Both the position numbers and the translations under genes were made by a program. Shown piece after piece: positions 49,922-60,402 of a DNA stretch of 64,000 bases (position 1 is its first letter; each line of letters opens with the position of its first letter). Origin of the DNA: Pseudoalteromonas luteoviolacea (lineage in GTDB: Bacteria; Pseudomonadota; Gammaproteobacteria; Enterobacterales; Alteromonadaceae); assembly GCF_021654285.1 (NCBI RefSeq), contig NZ_JAKFZS010000015.1, forward strand, positions 62,001 through 126,000, written 5' to 3'. The notes under the pieces are model-generated. The model did no database searches, was not told the origin of the DNA, and worked only from the letters and a program-made list of their open reading frames with translations.

Positions 49922-50299
49922 GTGAAAAAGCAAAGACCTGTAAATCTAGATCTTACGACTATATCTATGCCAGCAACGGCAAAGGCGTCGATCTTACATC
50001 GTGTCACTGGTGTCGCGTTGTTCTTCGCGCTGACATTTGTCATTTGGGCGTGGTCTGAATCTCTCTCTTCTCCTGAAGGATTTGAATTTGTTAAAGAGCT
50101 TATGACTGGCTTTGTAGCAAAATTCATTGCGTGGGGCACCTTGGCTGTATTGTCTTACCACATCATTGGCGGTATCCGTCACATGATCCAAGACATGGGC
50201 CACTGGGAAGAGTTAGAGTCGGGCAATGCAAGTGCTAAAATTGCAATCGCCATTTGGGTAATCGTTGCGATTCTTGGTGGAGTGTGGATATGGTCTTAA
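49922..50299 (+). CDS. sdhC: Succinate dehydrogenase cytochrome b556 subunit
   Basis: Membrane anchor of complex II, 125 residues with three transmembrane helices. It matches E. coli SdhC: KKQRPVNLDLTTI at the N-terminus, SILHRVTGV (quinone-site Ser and Arg) and the heme-ligand histidine in LSYHIIGGIRHM. The GTG at 49922 is chosen because the E. coli-like N-terminus begins there; an upstream ATG at 49886 would add 12 unsupported residues, and neither has a strong Shine-Dalgarno sequence. It overlaps sdhD by 10 bases. Confidence 0.92.
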   Translation: MKKQRPVNLDLTTISMPATAKASILHRVTGVALFFALTFVIWAWSESLSSPEGFEFVKELMTGFVAKFIAWGTLAVLSYHIIGGIRHMIQDMGHWEELESGNASAKIAIAIWVIVAILGGVWIWS

Positions 50300-50637
50300 A
50301 TCAAGCAACTCTGAAACGTGATGGTGTACAAGATTATGTATCACTTCGCGCAACAGCATTAATCATTGCAGCTTACGCTGTATTTATCGTGGGCTACTTA
50401 GCGTTAACTCCTGAATTAACGTATGAAGCGTGGTCTGGGTTATTTGATAACCTAGCTATGAAAGCTGCAACTATTATTACACTTGTTTGTATAATGGTTC
50501 ATACTCGTATTGGCCTTTGGCAAGTTCTTACTGACTACGTCAAGTGTTCAACAATGCGTTCAGTTTTAGGCTTTGTATTAAATCTAATGGCACTTGCATA
50601 TGTTGCTGTTGGTTTGTTTGTTCTGTGGGGTGTTTAA
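50290..50637 (+). CDS. sdhD: Succinate dehydrogenase membrane anchor subunit
   Basis: Second membrane anchor of complex II, 115 residues, three transmembrane helices. VRATA-type motif (SLRATALII), heme-side histidine in MVHTRIGLWQVLTDYVK, ending in FVLWGV as in E. coli. The ATG at 50290 lies inside the sdhC end and is preceded by GGTGGAG. Its TAA is immediately followed by the sdhA GTG. Confidence 0.93.
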   Translation: MVLNQATLKRDGVQDYVSLRATALIIAAYAVFIVGYLALTPELTYEAWSGLFDNLAMKAATIITLVCIMVHTRIGLWQVLTDYVKCSTMRSVLGFVLNLMALAYVAVGLFVLWGV

Positions 50638-52410
50638 GTGAAATATAATGTCCGTGAATTTGATGCTGTAGTTGTCGGAGCCGGCGGTGCGGGTATGCGT
50701 GCTGCACTTGCTATTTCTGAGTCAGGCAAGACATGTGCTCTTATCTCTAAAGTATTCCCAACTCGTTCTCACACAGTATCTGCGCAAGGTGGTATTACGG
50801 TAGCACTTGGCAACTCTCATGAAGATAACTGGGAATGGCACATGTACGATACCGTTAAGGGTTCTGATTATATCGGTGACCAAGACGCTATCGAATATAT
50901 GACTAAAACGGGTCCTGAGGCGATCACTGAGCTAGAAAACATGGGTCTACCATTTTCTCGCTTCGAAAATGGTCGTGTTTATCAGCGTCCTTTCGGTGGT
51001 CAGTCTAAGCACTTTGGCGGCGAGCAGGCTGCACGTACTGCAGCAGCAGCTGACCGTACTGGTCACGCACTTCTTCATTGTCTATACCAACAAAACGTTA
51101 AAAACAAAACTAACGTTTTCTCTGAGTGGTATGCGCTTGACTTAGTAAAAAATGATAAAGGCGACGTGGTTGGTGTTACTGCGATTGAAATTGAGACTGG
51201 TGAAGTCGTTTACTTCAAGTCAAAAGCGGTAGTTCTTGCAACTGGTGGTGCTGGTCGTATCTATGCATCAACAACGAATGCACACATCAATACTGGTGAC
51301 GGTGTTGGTATGGCAGTACGTGCTGGCATCGGTATGCAAGACATGGAGATGTGGCAGTTCCACCCGACAGGTATTGCAGGTGCAGGTACACTCGTAACTG
51401 AAGGTTGCCGTGGTGAAGGTGGTTACCTTCTGAATAAAGATGGCGAACGTTTCATGGAACGTTATGCACCTAACGCGAAAGACCTTGCCGGTCGTGACGT
51501 TGTTGCGCGTGCAATGATGACAGAGATCCGTGAAGGCCGTGGTTGTGAAGGCCCTTGGGGTATTCACATTAAGCTGAAACTTGACCACTTAGGTGAAGAG
51601 ATGCTTAATCTTCGTCTACCAGGTGTTTGTGACTTATCGAAAACATTTGCACACGTAGATCCAGCTGAAGAGCCAATTCCAGTAATTCCTACATGTCACT
51701 ACATGATGGGTGGTGTGCCTACAAACGTTAACGGTCAAGTACTAGATGTAGATAGCAATGGTAACGAACGTATCGTTGAAGGTCTATTCGCTGTAGGTGA
51801 GATTGCATGTGTATCTGTACACGGTGCAAACCGTCTAGGCGGAAACTCATTACTGGACTTAGTTGTATTCGGTCGTGCGGCTGGTAACTTCTTAGGCTCT
51901 TACCTTAAAGACTTTGAGTCAACTGGCGAAGCGTCTAAAGACGATGTTGATGCAGCGTTTGCTCGTTACAATCGTTGGGAAACGTCTGAAGTTGGCAAGG
52001 GTGAAGATCCGGTTCAAATCAAGAAAGATCTACAAGAGTGTATGCAGCTTAACTTCTCGGTATTCCGCGAAGGTGACTCAATGGCTGATGGCCTTAAGCA
52101 GCTTAAAGAAATTCGTGAGCGTCTTCAGTATGCGCGTCTTGATGACAAGTCAACTGAATTCAACACGCAACGTATTGAGTGTCTTGAACTAGATAACTTG
52201 ATGGAAACTGCATACTCAACAGCAGTTGCTGCTAACTTCCGTACGGAAAGCCGTGGTGCGCACTCAAGATTTGACTTCCCTGAGCGTGATGATGAGAACT
52301 GGTTATGCCACTCAATGTATCACCCTCAAAGTGAGTCAATGACAAAGCGTGATGTTAACTTTGCGCCGACTACGCGTGAAGCATTCCCACCTAAAGCTCG
52401 TACGTACTAG
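50638..52410 (+). CDS. sdhA: Succinate dehydrogenase flavoprotein subunit
   Basis: Catalytic flavoprotein oxidising succinate to fumarate, 590 residues against 588 in E. coli. FAD-binding [11 protein letters not shown], the covalent FAD site His45 in [31 protein letters not shown], the active-site arginine region RDVVARAMM, and [17 protein letters not shown]. It begins with GTG directly after the sdhD stop, so translation is probably coupled. Confidence 0.97.
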   Translation: MKYNVREFDAVVVGAGGAGMRAALAISESGKTCALISKVFPTRSHTVSAQGGITVALGNSHEDNWEWHMYDTVKGSDYIGDQDAIEYMTKTGPEAITELENMGLPFSRFENGRVYQRPFGGQSKHFGGEQAARTAAAADRTGHALLHCLYQQNVKNKTNVFSEWYALDLVKNDKGDVVGVTAIEIETGEVVYFKSKAVVLATGGAGRIYASTTNAHINTGDGVGMAVRAGIGMQDMEMWQFHPTGIAGAGTLVTEGCRGEGGYLLNKDGERFMERYAPNAKDLAGRDVVARAMMTEIREGRGCEGPWGIHIKLKLDHLGEEMLNLRLPGVCDLSKTFAHVDPAEEPIPVIPTCHYMMGGVPTNVNGQVLDVDSNGNERIVEGLFAVGEIACVSVHGANRLGGNSLLDLVVFGRAAGNFLGSYLKDFESTGEASKDDVDAAFARYNRWETSEVGKGEDPVQIKKDLQECMQLNFSVFREGDSMADGLKQLKEIRERLQYARLDDKSTEFNTQRIECLELDNLMETAYSTAVAANFRTESRGAHSRFDFPERDDENWLCHSMYHPQSESMTKRDVNFAPTTREAFPPKARTY

Positions 52411-52420
52411 GAGTTAAACG

Positions 52421-53146
52421 ATGGCAACAGCAACTTTAGAATTATCTGTTTATCGTTACAACCCAGATGTTGATACTGCACCTCGTATGCAGGAATACAA
52501 ACTTGAGGTTGAAGAAGGTCGTGACATGATGGTGCTTGACGCACTACTTATGTTAAAAGAGCAGGACTCGACACTTTCTTTCCGTCGTTCATGTCGTGAA
52601 GGTGTTTGTGGTTCTGATGGTTTAAACATGAATGGTAAAAATGGCCTTGCATGTATTACTCCATTGTCTGCTCTACAAAAAAATGGCAAAGGTAAAATTA
52701 TCGTACGTCCACTTCCTGGCTTGCCAGTAATTCGTGACTTGGTAATTGACATGAGTCAGTTCTACACTCAATACGAGAAAGTAAAACCTTACTTGATCAA
52801 TGATAAGCCAACTGGCGGTGAAGAGCGTCTTCAATCTGTTGAAGATCGTGAAAAGCTAGATGGTCTTTACGAGTGTATTTTATGTGCATGTTGTTCAACT
52901 TCATGCCCATCATTCTGGTGGAACCCAGATAAATTTATCGGTCCTGCTGGTCTTCTTCATGCGTATCGTTTCTTGGCAGATAGCCGAGATACAGCAACTG
53001 AAGAGCGTTTAGCTGGTCTTGATGACGCGTTCAGCGTATTCCGTTGTCACAGTATCATGAACTGTGTTAGCGTTTGTCCAAAAGGTTTGAATCCAACCAA
53101 AGCGATTGGACATATTAAATCTATGCTATTAAACCGTTCGGTTTAA
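52421..53146 (+). CDS. sdhB: Succinate dehydrogenase iron-sulfur subunit
   Basis: Electron-transfer subunit, 241 residues. [2Fe-2S] cysteines in RRSCREGVCGSDG and GLAC; [4Fe-4S] in CILCACCSTSCP; [3Fe-4S] in FRCHSIMNCVSVCPKGLNP. TAGGAG overlaps the sdhA stop and serves as the ribosome-binding site. Last gene of sdhCDAB, followed by a long-stem hairpin before sucA. Confidence 0.97.
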   Translation: MATATLELSVYRYNPDVDTAPRMQEYKLEVEEGRDMMVLDALLMLKEQDSTLSFRRSCREGVCGSDGLNMNGKNGLACITPLSALQKNGKGKIIVRPLPGLPVIRDLVIDMSQFYTQYEKVKPYLINDKPTGGEERLQSVEDREKLDGLYECILCACCSTSCPSFWWNPDKFIGPAGLLHAYRFLADSRDTATEERLAGLDDAFSVFRCHSIMNCVSVCPKGLNPTKAIGHIKSMLLNRSV

Positions 53147-53162
53147 AGCATATTATTATCTT

Positions 53163-53194
53163 AAGATGGCATGCTGAGCATGCCATCTTGTTTT
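53163..53194 (+). terminator. Long-stem hairpin between sdhB and sucA
   Basis: Perfect inverted repeat AAGATGGCATGCT / AGCATGCCATCTT around one base (about 11 usable pairs), followed by TTGTTTTCG. It may end or thin out sdh transcription before sucA. Confidence 0.7.
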
Positions 53195-53236
53195 CGTTTA
53201 AGTTTAAGTTTCTGCGCTAGAGAAAAGGGCTAATAA

Positions 53237-56050
53237 ATGCACGAAGGTGTGATGAAAGCATGGCTGGAATCTTCTCACTTATATGGCGGCAACGTTGCAT
53301 ATGTAGAAGATTTATATGAGGCGTATCTTGACGATGCGGCTTCAGTGCCAGAAGAATGGCGAGAAGTGTTTGATCAACTGCCTAAAGTAGAAGGTGTTGA
53401 TGTTGATATTAAACATTCCGATGTAAGAACACAATTTGCTGAGCTTGCTAAGAACAAACACAGAGAAGTAGTAGTTTCTGCAGAAGGTGCGGCAGATGCA
53501 AAACAAGTGCGTGTGTTGCAGCTTATTAATGCATTTAGATTTAGGGGCCACCAAAATGCCAATTTAGACCCGTTGGGTTTATGGCAACGTGACCGAGTTC
53601 GAGAACTCGAGTTGGCTTACCACGATTTAGATGATGTGGATCACGATAAAGAATTCAACGTTGGCTCTTTTGCCTGTGGCAAAGAGACAATGAAATTAAA
53701 AGACTTGTACGCTGCGTTAAAGTCTACCTACTGTGGTTCAGTTGGTGCAGAGTACATGCACATCACATCAACCGAAGAAAAGCGCTGGTTACAACAACGC
53801 TTAGAAGCCGGTTTCTCCAAGCCTCAATTTAGCAAAGAAAACAAACTACGTTTATTGCAAGGCTTAATCGCTGCAGATGGTCTTGAAAAATATCTTGGTG
53901 CTAAGTTCCCAGGTGCAAAACGTTTCTCACTAGAAGGTGGCGATGCACTTGTACCAATGCTTAAAGAGCTGGTACACAGAGCTGGTGAAAGTGGCCAAGA
54001 AGAAGTTGTTATCGGTATGGCTCACCGTGGTCGCCTTAACGTATTAGTTAACGTCCTTGGTAAGAACCCTCAAGAATTATTCGATGAATTCGCTGGTAAA
54101 TATGGCGAGTCTGCAGGTTCTGGTGATGTTAAGTATCACATGGGTTTCTCTTCTGATTTCGCGACGCAGGGCGGCGATGTTCACATGGCATTGGCGTTTA
54201 ACCCGTCTCACTTAGAAATCGTTAACCCAGTGGTTATGGGCTCAGTAAGAGCACGTCTTGACCGTTTAGATTGCGCAAGTGGCTCTAAGGCACTACCAAT
54301 CACTATCCACGGTGACTCAGCTATTGCAGGTCAAGGTGTTGTACAAGAGACATTTAACTTATCAAAAACACGTGCATACGGCGTTGGCGGTACTGTTCGT
54401 ATCGTTGTAAACAACCAAGTTGGTTTCACAACGTCTAAACCAGAAGATACGCGTTCTACAGAATACTGTACTGACATTGCTAAGATGGTTCAGGCGCCAA
54501 TCTTCCATGTTAACTCTGACGATCCGGAAGCTGTAGCATTTGTAACGCAGGTTGCGCTTGATTTCCGTAACAAGTTTAAGCGTGATGTTGTTATTGATTT
54601 AGTGTGTTACCGTCGCCACGGTCACAACGAAGCTGATGAGCCAAACGCAACTCAGCCTCTAATGTATCAAAAGATCAAAAAGCACCCTGTACCGCGTCAG
54701 TTATACTCTGACAAGCTTGTAGCTGAAGGGGTATTGTCAGCACAAGAAGCAAAGCAGCTTGCTGATGACTACCGAAATGGCTTAGACAATGGTGTGTGTG
54801 TGGTTTCTGAAATCCAACCAGAAACGAAGCATTCATCTGAGTGGTCTAAGTACGTTGGTCATGACTGGGATACGCCTTACGAGACAGAAGTTTCTGTTGA
54901 TAAGCTTAAAGAGCTTGGTGAAAAGGTTGCTAGCTACCCAGAAGATCACAAAGCACAGTCTCGTGTTAAGAAAATATACGATGACCGTAAAGCGATGGCA
55001 AAAGGTGATAAGCCACTCGATTGGGGTATGGCTGAGACACTTGCATACGCGACTATGGTTGACCAAGGCACTGACATTCGTCTAACTGGTCAGGACTCTG
55101 GCCGTGGTACTTTCTTCCACCGCCACGCTGTTGTTCATAACCAAAACGATGCATCTACTTACTTACCATTGCAAAACATCAGCCCAGAGCAGGGTACTTT
55201 TGAGGTTTATGACTCAGTACTTTCTGAAGAAGCTGTTTTAGCATTTGAATACGGTTACGCGACAGCTGAGCCGACTTCACTGGTTCTTTGGGAAGCACAA
55301 TTTGGTGACTTCGCGAACGGTGCACAGGTTGTATTTGACCAATTCTTAAGTTCGGGTGAGCAGAAGTGGGGCCGTTTGTGTGGCTTGACTCTATTGCTTC
55401 CACACGGTTACGAGGGTCAAGGTCCAGAGCACAGTTCTTCACGTATGGAGCGTTACCTTCAGCTTTGTGCTGACCACAACATGCAAGTATGTGTACCAAC
55501 TACGCCAGCGCAAGTTTATGCAATGTTACGTCGTCAATCAGTACGTCCTTTACGTCGTCCATTGATTGTAATGACACCAAAATCATTGCTACGTCATCCA
55601 TTAGCAGTTTCTAGTCTTGAAGAACTATCTGATGGTGTTTTCCACAATATGATCGATGAAATCGATGAGATTAAGCCGGAAAACGTAGAGCGCGTTGTAT
55701 TCTGTAGTGGTAAGGTTTACTACGAACTACTTCAAGAGCGTCGTAAGCTTGAACTAAACAATGTTGCTATTGTACGTGTTGAACAGTTATATCCATTCCC
55801 TCACAAAGAGATGGATGAGATTATGGCTCGTTATCAGCATGTAAAAGATTTCGTATGGTGTCAGGAAGAGCCACAGAACCAAGGTGCTTGGTACTGTTCT
55901 CAACACCATTTCTGGGAAGCAATCCCTGCAGGTGCAAACCTAACATATGCTGGCCGTAAGGCATCAGCTGCACCGGCATGTGGATATATGTCTACCCACA
56001 CTAAAGAACAAAACGCGTTGATTGCTGACGCATTAACAATTAAAAAATAA
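53237..56050 (+). CDS. sucA: 2-oxoglutarate dehydrogenase E1 component
   Basis: Thiamine-diphosphate-dependent decarboxylase of the 2-oxoglutarate dehydrogenase complex, 937 residues (E. coli 933). Motifs: SSHLYGGNVAYVEDLYEAYL at the N-terminal peripheral segment, GMAHRGRLNVLVNVLGK, FNPSHLEIVNPVVMGSVRA, HGDSAIAGQGVVQET, RRHGHNEADEP and GYEGQGPEHSS. ATG 53237 is taken as start with GAAAAGGG upstream; ATG 53252 is possible. Partner of SucB, 10 bases downstream. Confidence 0.96.
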   Translation: MHEGVMKAWLESSHLYGGNVAYVEDLYEAYLDDAASVPEEWREVFDQLPKVEGVDVDIKHSDVRTQFAELAKNKHREVVVSAEGAADAKQVRVLQLINAFRFRGHQNANLDPLGLWQRDRVRELELAYHDLDDVDHDKEFNVGSFACGKETMKLKDLYAALKSTYCGSVGAEYMHITSTEEKRWLQQRLEAGFSKPQFSKENKLRLLQGLIAADGLEKYLGAKFPGAKRFSLEGGDALVPMLKELVHRAGESGQEEVVIGMAHRGRLNVLVNVLGKNPQELFDEFAGKYGESAGSGDVKYHMGFSSDFATQGGDVHMALAFNPSHLEIVNPVVMGSVRARLDRLDCASGSKALPITIHGDSAIAGQGVVQETFNLSKTRAYGVGGTVRIVVNNQVGFTTSKPEDTRSTEYCTDIAKMVQAPIFHVNSDDPEAVAFVTQVALDFRNKFKRDVVIDLVCYRRHGHNEADEPNATQPLMYQKIKKHPVPRQLYSDKLVAEGVLSAQEAKQLADDYRNGLDNGVCVVSEIQPETKHSSEWSKYVGHDWDTPYETEVSVDKLKELGEKVASYPEDHKAQSRVKKIYDDRKAMAKGDKPLDWGMAETLAYATMVDQGTDIRLTGQDSGRGTFFHRHAVVHNQNDASTYLPLQNISPEQGTFEVYDSVLSEEAVLAFEYGYATAEPTSLVLWEAQFGDFANGAQVVFDQFLSSGEQKWGRLCGLTLLLPHGYEGQGPEHSSSRMERYLQLCADHNMQVCVPTTPAQVYAMLRRQSVRPLRRPLIVMTPKSLLRHPLAVSSLEELSDGVFHNMIDEIDEIKPENVERVVFCSGKVYYELLQERRKLELNNVAIVRVEQLYPFPHKEMDEIMARYQHVKDFVWCQEEPQNQGAWYCSQHHFWEAIPAGANLTYAGRKASAAPACGYMSTHTKEQNALIADALTIKK

Positions 56051-56060
56051 GGAATAAGAG

Positions 56061-57560
56061 ATGACAACCGAAATTAAGGTGCCTGTTCTTCCTGAGTCAG
56101 TTGCAGACGCGACCGTTGCGACATGGCATGTAAGCGTTGGTGATACGGTAAGCCGTGACCAAAACCTAGTTGACATCGAAACGGATAAAGTCGTTTTAGA
56201 AGTTGTAGCACCTGAAGATGGTGTAATTGTTGCTATTTCTGAAGAAGAAGGCGCGACAGTATTAGGTGAGCAAGTAATTGCACAAATCGGTGCTGCAGGT
56301 GCGGCACCAGCTCAATCAAATGAACAATCAGCAGCGCCAGCGGCAGCGGCGCCAGCAGCAGAAGGTAAAGAAGTGGACATTAAAGTACCAGTACTTCCAG
56401 AATCAGTAGCAGACGCTACAATCGCAACTTGGCACGTTCAACCAGGTGAGGCTGTAAGCCGTGACCAAAACCTAGTTGACATCGAAACAGACAAAGTTGT
56501 TTTAGAAGTAGTTGCACCTGAAGACGGTGTAATGGGTGAGCACTTGCACGCTGAAGGCGACACTGTACTTGGCGAGCAGGTTATTGGTAAGCTTTCTGCA
56601 GGGGGTGCACCAGCTGCAGCAGCGCCAGCACAAGCAGATGCTGCATCTTCTGATGAAAACGCTGATGTGCTAACGCCTTCAGTTCGTCGTTTAATTGCAG
56701 AAAAAGGCCTAGATGCTTCTCAAATTAAGGGTTCTGGTAAAGGCGGTCGCATTACAAAAGAAGATGTTGACGCGTTCTTGAAAGCACCTGCGGCTAAGCC
56801 AGCTGCAGCACCTGCCAAAGCGGCAGCAGCTGCACCAGCTCCAGCGGCACCTGTAGGTGACCGTACTCAGAAGCGTGTTCCAATGACACGTCTTCGTAAG
56901 ACAATTGCTAACCGTCTTCTTGAAGCGAAGAATTCAACAGCAATGCTTACTACGTTCAACGAAGTAAACATGAAGCCAATCATGGACCTTCGTAAGCAGT
57001 ACAAAGATGTATTTGAAGAGCGTCACGGTATTCGTCTTGGTTTCATGTCTTTCTACGTGAAAGCAGTAACAGAAGCTCTTAAGCGTTTCCCTGAAGTAAA
57101 TGCATCAATCGACGGTGATGACATCGTTTATCACAACTACTTCGATATCAGCATCGCTGTTTCTACACCTCGTGGTCTAGTAACACCAGTACTTCGTGAC
57201 TGTGATAAGCTATCTGTTGCTGAAATCGAAAAAGGTATCCGTGAGCTAGCGCTTAAAGGTCGTGATGGTAAACTAACAGTTGACGATATGACTGGTGGTA
57301 ACTTCACAATCACAAACGGTGGTGTATTCGGTTCACTACTTTCTACGCCTATCATCAACCTACCTCAGTCTTCAATTCTTGGTATGCACAAAATCCAAGA
57401 ACGTCCAATGGCTGTAAATGGCAAGGTAGAAATTTTACCTATGATGTACCTAGCGCTTTCTTATGACCACCGTCAAATTGATGGTAAAGAATCAGTTGGT
57501 TTCCTAGTAACAATCAAAGAATTACTAGAAGATCCAACACGTCTACTTCTAGACGTTTAA
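56061..57560 (+). CDS. sucB: Dihydrolipoyl succinyltransferase (E2) with two lipoyl domains
   Basis: Core of the 2-oxoglutarate dehydrogenase complex, 499 residues against 405 in E. coli. The extra length is a second lipoyl domain: residues about 3-76 and 108-180 each carry the lipoylated lysine in ETDKVVLEV. Ala/Pro-rich linkers follow, then the E1/E3-binding domain (about 205-240; [27 protein letters not shown]) and the catalytic domain (about 270-499) ending with the HxxxD motif in [10 protein letters not shown]3 (lpd) is not in the window. A strong terminator follows. Confidence 0.95.
   Translation: MTTEIKVPVLPESVADATVATWHVSVGDTVSRDQNLVDIETDKVVLEVVAPEDGVIVAISEEEGATVLGEQVIAQIGAAGAAPAQSNEQSAAPAAAAPAAEGKEVDIKVPVLPESVADATIATWHVQPGEAVSRDQNLVDIETDKVVLEVVAPEDGVMGEHLHAEGDTVLGEQVIGKLSAGGAPAAAAPAQADAASSDENADVLTPSVRRLIAEKGLDASQIKGSGKGGRITKEDVDAFLKAPAAKPAAAPAKAAAAAPAPAAPVGDRTQKRVPMTRLRKTIANRLLEAKNSTAMLTTFNEVNMKPIMDLRKQYKDVFEERHGIRLGFMSFYVKAVTEALKRFPEVNASIDGDDIVYHNYFDISIAVSTPRGLVTPVLRDCDKLSVAEIEKGIRELALKGRDGKLTVDDMTGGNFTITNGGVFGSLLSTPIINLPQSSILGMHKIQERPMAVNGKVEILPMMYLALSYDHRQIDGKESVGFLVTIKELLEDPTRLLLDV
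56148..56182 (+). repeat. Direct repeat copy 1 (lipoyl domain 1 of sucB)
   Basis: A 35-base stretch identical to 56454-56488, within a longer, slightly diverged repeat with a period of 306 bases (102 codons). It marks an internal duplication of the lipoyl-domain coding segment. Confidence 0.85.
56454..56488 (+). repeat. Direct repeat copy 2 (lipoyl domain 2 of sucB)
   Basis: Second identical copy of the 35-base stretch at 56148-56182. Identity at the DNA level, including third codon positions, suggests recent duplication or gene conversion. Confidence 0.85.
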
Positions 57561-57577
57561 GCAAAAGATTAAATCTT

Positions 57578-57619
57578 AAGCTGTATGTGTGCAATTAAGC
57601 GACATACAGCTTTTTTTTT
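57578..57619 (+). terminator. Terminator after sucB
   Basis: Perfect 11-bp stem AAGCTGTATGT with ACATACAGCTT, 13-base loop, followed by nine T residues. It separates sucAB from sucCD. The rest of the 185-base gap has a weak -10-like TATACT at 57664-57669 that may belong to a sucCD promoter. Confidence 0.9.
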
Positions 57620-57745
57620 GCGCCTTTGGTCTAACTGGGGTTTTATTAAAACGCCGTGGGATCTATACTATGTGCGCAATTTGGGATAGCTGATTATTTG
57701 CATAAATATTCAGCATTTTTAGTATAAAAAATTGGATAAAGCATC

Positions 57746-58912
57746 ATGAATTTGCATGAGTATCAGGCAAAACAACTTTTTGCCGAATATGGTTTACCTG
57801 TGTCTGAGGGTTACGCTTGTGACACTCCTCAGGAAGCAGTTGAAGCTGCTGGTAAAATTGGTGGCGACAAGTGGGTCGTTAAATGTCAAGTACACGCGGG
57901 TGGCCGTGGTAAAGCTGGCGGTGTTAAGCTAGCTGATAGCAAAGACGAGATCCGCGCATTTGCTGAAAACTGGTTAGGTAAAAACCTAGTAACTTACCAG
58001 ACTGACGAAAAAGGTCAGCCTGTTGCTAAGATCCTAGTTGAAAGCTGCACTGATATTGCAAATGAGCTATACCTTGGTGCTGTTGTTGACCGTGCTTCAC
58101 GTAAAATCGTGTTCATGGCTTCAACTGAAGGTGGTGTTGAAATCGAGCAAGTTGCTGAAGAAACTCCAGAACTAATTCACAAAGCTGAAATCGATCCACT
58201 AGTAGGCCCTCAGGCATACCAAGGTCGTGAGCTAGGCTTCAAGCTTGGTCTTAACCCAGCACAGATCAAACAGTTCACTAAGATCTTCCTAGGTCTTGCG
58301 AACATGTTCATCGATCACGATTTCGCACTTCTAGAGATCAACCCTCTAGTAATCACTGACGAAAACAACCTACATTGCCTAGACGGCAAGATTGGTGTTG
58401 ATGGCAACGCGCTATTCCGTCAGCCTAAGATCCGTGAATTCCACGATCCTTCACAAGAAGATGCACGTGAAGCTCACGCTGCAAGCTTCGAGTTAAACTA
58501 CGTTGCTCTAGACGGTAACGTTGGTTGTATGGTTAACGGTGCAGGCCTAGCGATGGGTACAATGGACATCGTAAACCTACACGGCGGTAAGCCAGCTAAC
58601 TTCCTAGACGTTGGTGGCGGCGCGACTAAAGAGCGTGTATCTGAAGCATTCAAGATCATCCTTTCAGATGACAACGTGAAAGCAGTACTAGTTAACATCT
58701 TCGGTGGTATCGTTCGTTGTGACATGATCGCTGAAGGTATCATTGGTGCAGTTAAAGAAGTTGGTGTAAGCGTACCTGTAGTTGTACGTCTTGAAGGTAC
58801 TAACGCTGAAGCTGGCCGTGAAGTACTAGCTAACTCTGGTCTTGACATCATCGCTGCTGAATCACTAACTGATGCTGCAGAGAAAGTAGTTGCTGCTGCG
58901 GAGGGCAAATAA
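57746..58912 (+). CDS. sucC: Succinyl-CoA synthetase beta subunit
   Basis: ATP-grasp subunit of succinyl-CoA synthetase, 388 residues, the same as E. coli. [12 protein letters not shown] at the start, [14 protein letters not shown] in the nucleotide-binding part, [23 protein letters not shown] and [10 protein letters not shown] in the C-terminal domain. Codon use is strongly biased, with frequent CTA for leucine, as expected of a highly expressed gene. Its stop overlaps the sucD start by one base. Confidence 0.97.
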   Translation: MNLHEYQAKQLFAEYGLPVSEGYACDTPQEAVEAAGKIGGDKWVVKCQVHAGGRGKAGGVKLADSKDEIRAFAENWLGKNLVTYQTDEKGQPVAKILVESCTDIANELYLGAVVDRASRKIVFMASTEGGVEIEQVAEETPELIHKAEIDPLVGPQAYQGRELGFKLGLNPAQIKQFTKIFLGLANMFIDHDFALLEINPLVITDENNLHCLDGKIGVDGNALFRQPKIREFHDPSQEDAREAHAASFELNYVALDGNVGCMVNGAGLAMGTMDIVNLHGGKPANFLDVGGGATKERVSEAFKIILSDDNVKAVLVNIFGGIVRCDMIAEGIIGAVKEVGVSVPVVVRLEGTNAEAGREVLANSGLDIIAAESLTDAAEKVVAAAEGK

Positions 58913-59784
58913 TGTCTGTACTAATTAATAAAGATACTAAAGTAATCTGTCAGGGTTTCACTGGTGGTCAGGGTACTTTCCACTCAGAGCAAGCTATCCA
59001 GTACGGTACGCAAATGGTTGGTGGTGTTTCACCTGGTAAAGGTGGTCAAACTCATCTTGGTCTTCCAGTATTCAACACTGTACGTGAAGCTGTAGAAGCA
59101 ACTGGCGCAACTGCGACAGTAATCTACGTACCAGCTGCATTCTGTAAAGACGCTATCTTAGAAGCTATCGACGGTGGCATCGAGCTAATCGTTTGTATCA
59201 CTGAAGGCATCCCTACATTAGATATGGTTGATGTTAAAGTGAAGCTAGAAGAAACTGGCGTTCGCATGATCGGTCCTAACTGCCCAGGTGTTATCACTCC
59301 GGGTGAGTGTAAGATTGGTATCATGCCTGGTCACATCCACCAGCCTGGTAAAGTAGGTATCGTATCTCGTTCAGGTACTCTTACTTACGAAGCAGTTAAG
59401 CAAACTACTGACGCTGGTTTCGGTCAATCAACTTGTGTTGGTATCGGTGGTGACCCAATCCCAGGTACTAACTTCATCGACGTACTAGAAATGTTCCAGA
59501 ACGATCCTAAGACTGAAGCAATCGTAATGATTGGTGAGATCGGTGGTACAGCAGAAGAAGAAGCTGCAGAGTACATCAAACACAACGTGACTAAGCCAGT
59601 TGTCTCTTACATCGCTGGTGTTACTGCTCCTCCGGGCAAGCGTATGGGTCACGCTGGTGCAATCATCTCAGGCGGTAAAGGTACTGCTGATGAGAAGTTC
59701 GCAGCTCTAGAAGAAGCAGGCGTTAAGACTGTTCGCTCTCTAGCTGAGATCGGTTCTGCACTTAAAGAAAAAGCTGGTTGGTAA
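58912..59784 (+). CDS. sucD: Succinyl-CoA synthetase alpha subunit
   Basis: CoA-binding and phosphohistidine subunit, 290 residues (E. coli 289). CoA site in [38 protein letters not shown], and the phosphorylated His247 in [21 protein letters not shown] overlap with sucC ensures coupled synthesis of the two subunits. A strong terminator follows. Confidence 0.97.
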   Translation: MSVLINKDTKVICQGFTGGQGTFHSEQAIQYGTQMVGGVSPGKGGQTHLGLPVFNTVREAVEATGATATVIYVPAAFCKDAILEAIDGGIELIVCITEGIPTLDMVDVKVKLEETGVRMIGPNCPGVITPGECKIGIMPGHIHQPGKVGIVSRSGTLTYEAVKQTTDAGFGQSTCVGIGGDPIPGTNFIDVLEMFQNDPKTEAIVMIGEIGGTAEEEAAEYIKHNVTKPVVSYIAGVTAPPGKRMGHAGAIISGGKGTADEKFAALEEAGVKTVRSLAEIGSALKEKAGW

Positions 59785-59801
59785 TTATTTACCATTCAGG
59801 T

Positions 59802-59828
59802 AAAAAGGCTCCTTAGGGAGCCTTTTTT
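59802..59828 (+). terminator. Terminator of sucCD
   Basis: Stem AAAAAGGCTCC with GGGAGCCTTTTTT around TTA; strong intrinsic terminator. Confidence 0.9.
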
Positions 59829-60402
59829 GTTTTACAATGTCCCGTCCTAAATAAGGTTGACACTTTTCAAACTTTTTATGAGTGTGTGAGACAATCGATA
59901 GTTAGCCTACTTAACGCAATCATATCCAAAGTAATTAGTCTTCATCCTTCAATTAGCTGTATCTGTTCAACAAGCCCATATAACCTATAAATAAGTGCAT
60001 TATGGTAATCAAGTTCGTTCAACCCTTTTCGTTTAGATTCGAAAGTATGTCTGTCTAAATTGCTCGCAAGTTACATCAAAGCGACAAAGTATGGAAGATA
60101 AGTCAGAAATCTAGGACACACTAGAGAAACCTACCAGTTTAAAACAGGCTAGCTAATACCAAAGCCATGGTTTGACCTTTCGAAGGTGTAACTCATGTAC
60201 ACAAAACTAACTAAGAGGTGAGTATTTAAAAAACTTATAGTTAATGAATATACGCCCTTGTTAAATCAAATGCGTGTTTGTTTTGTGTGAATTCTGTTCG
60301 TTTATTGCATTTTTTATTTTTATATTCATGTGTGTGGATTTGTCGTTAACAACTTGTACTCAATCTGTTATGTTGCCCCTGAATTAGAAAAAGGAGAATA
60401 AT
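59829..60402. other. Gene-free stretch with possible IS-end remnant
   Basis: About 570 bases without a believable gene. The segment from 59839 (TGTCCCGTCCTAAATAAGG, then TTGACAC) resembles, from memory, the terminal sequence of some IS3-family elements, but no transposase, second end or target duplication is visible. The rest is AT-rich and broken by stops in all frames. The promoter of the lipoprotein gene should lie near the end but no clear hexamers are seen. Confidence 0.3.

Noticed and set aside
58498..58908. A 136-codon frame antisense to sucC
   Set aside because: Ala/Ser/Thr-rich shadow produced by biased codon use in sucC.
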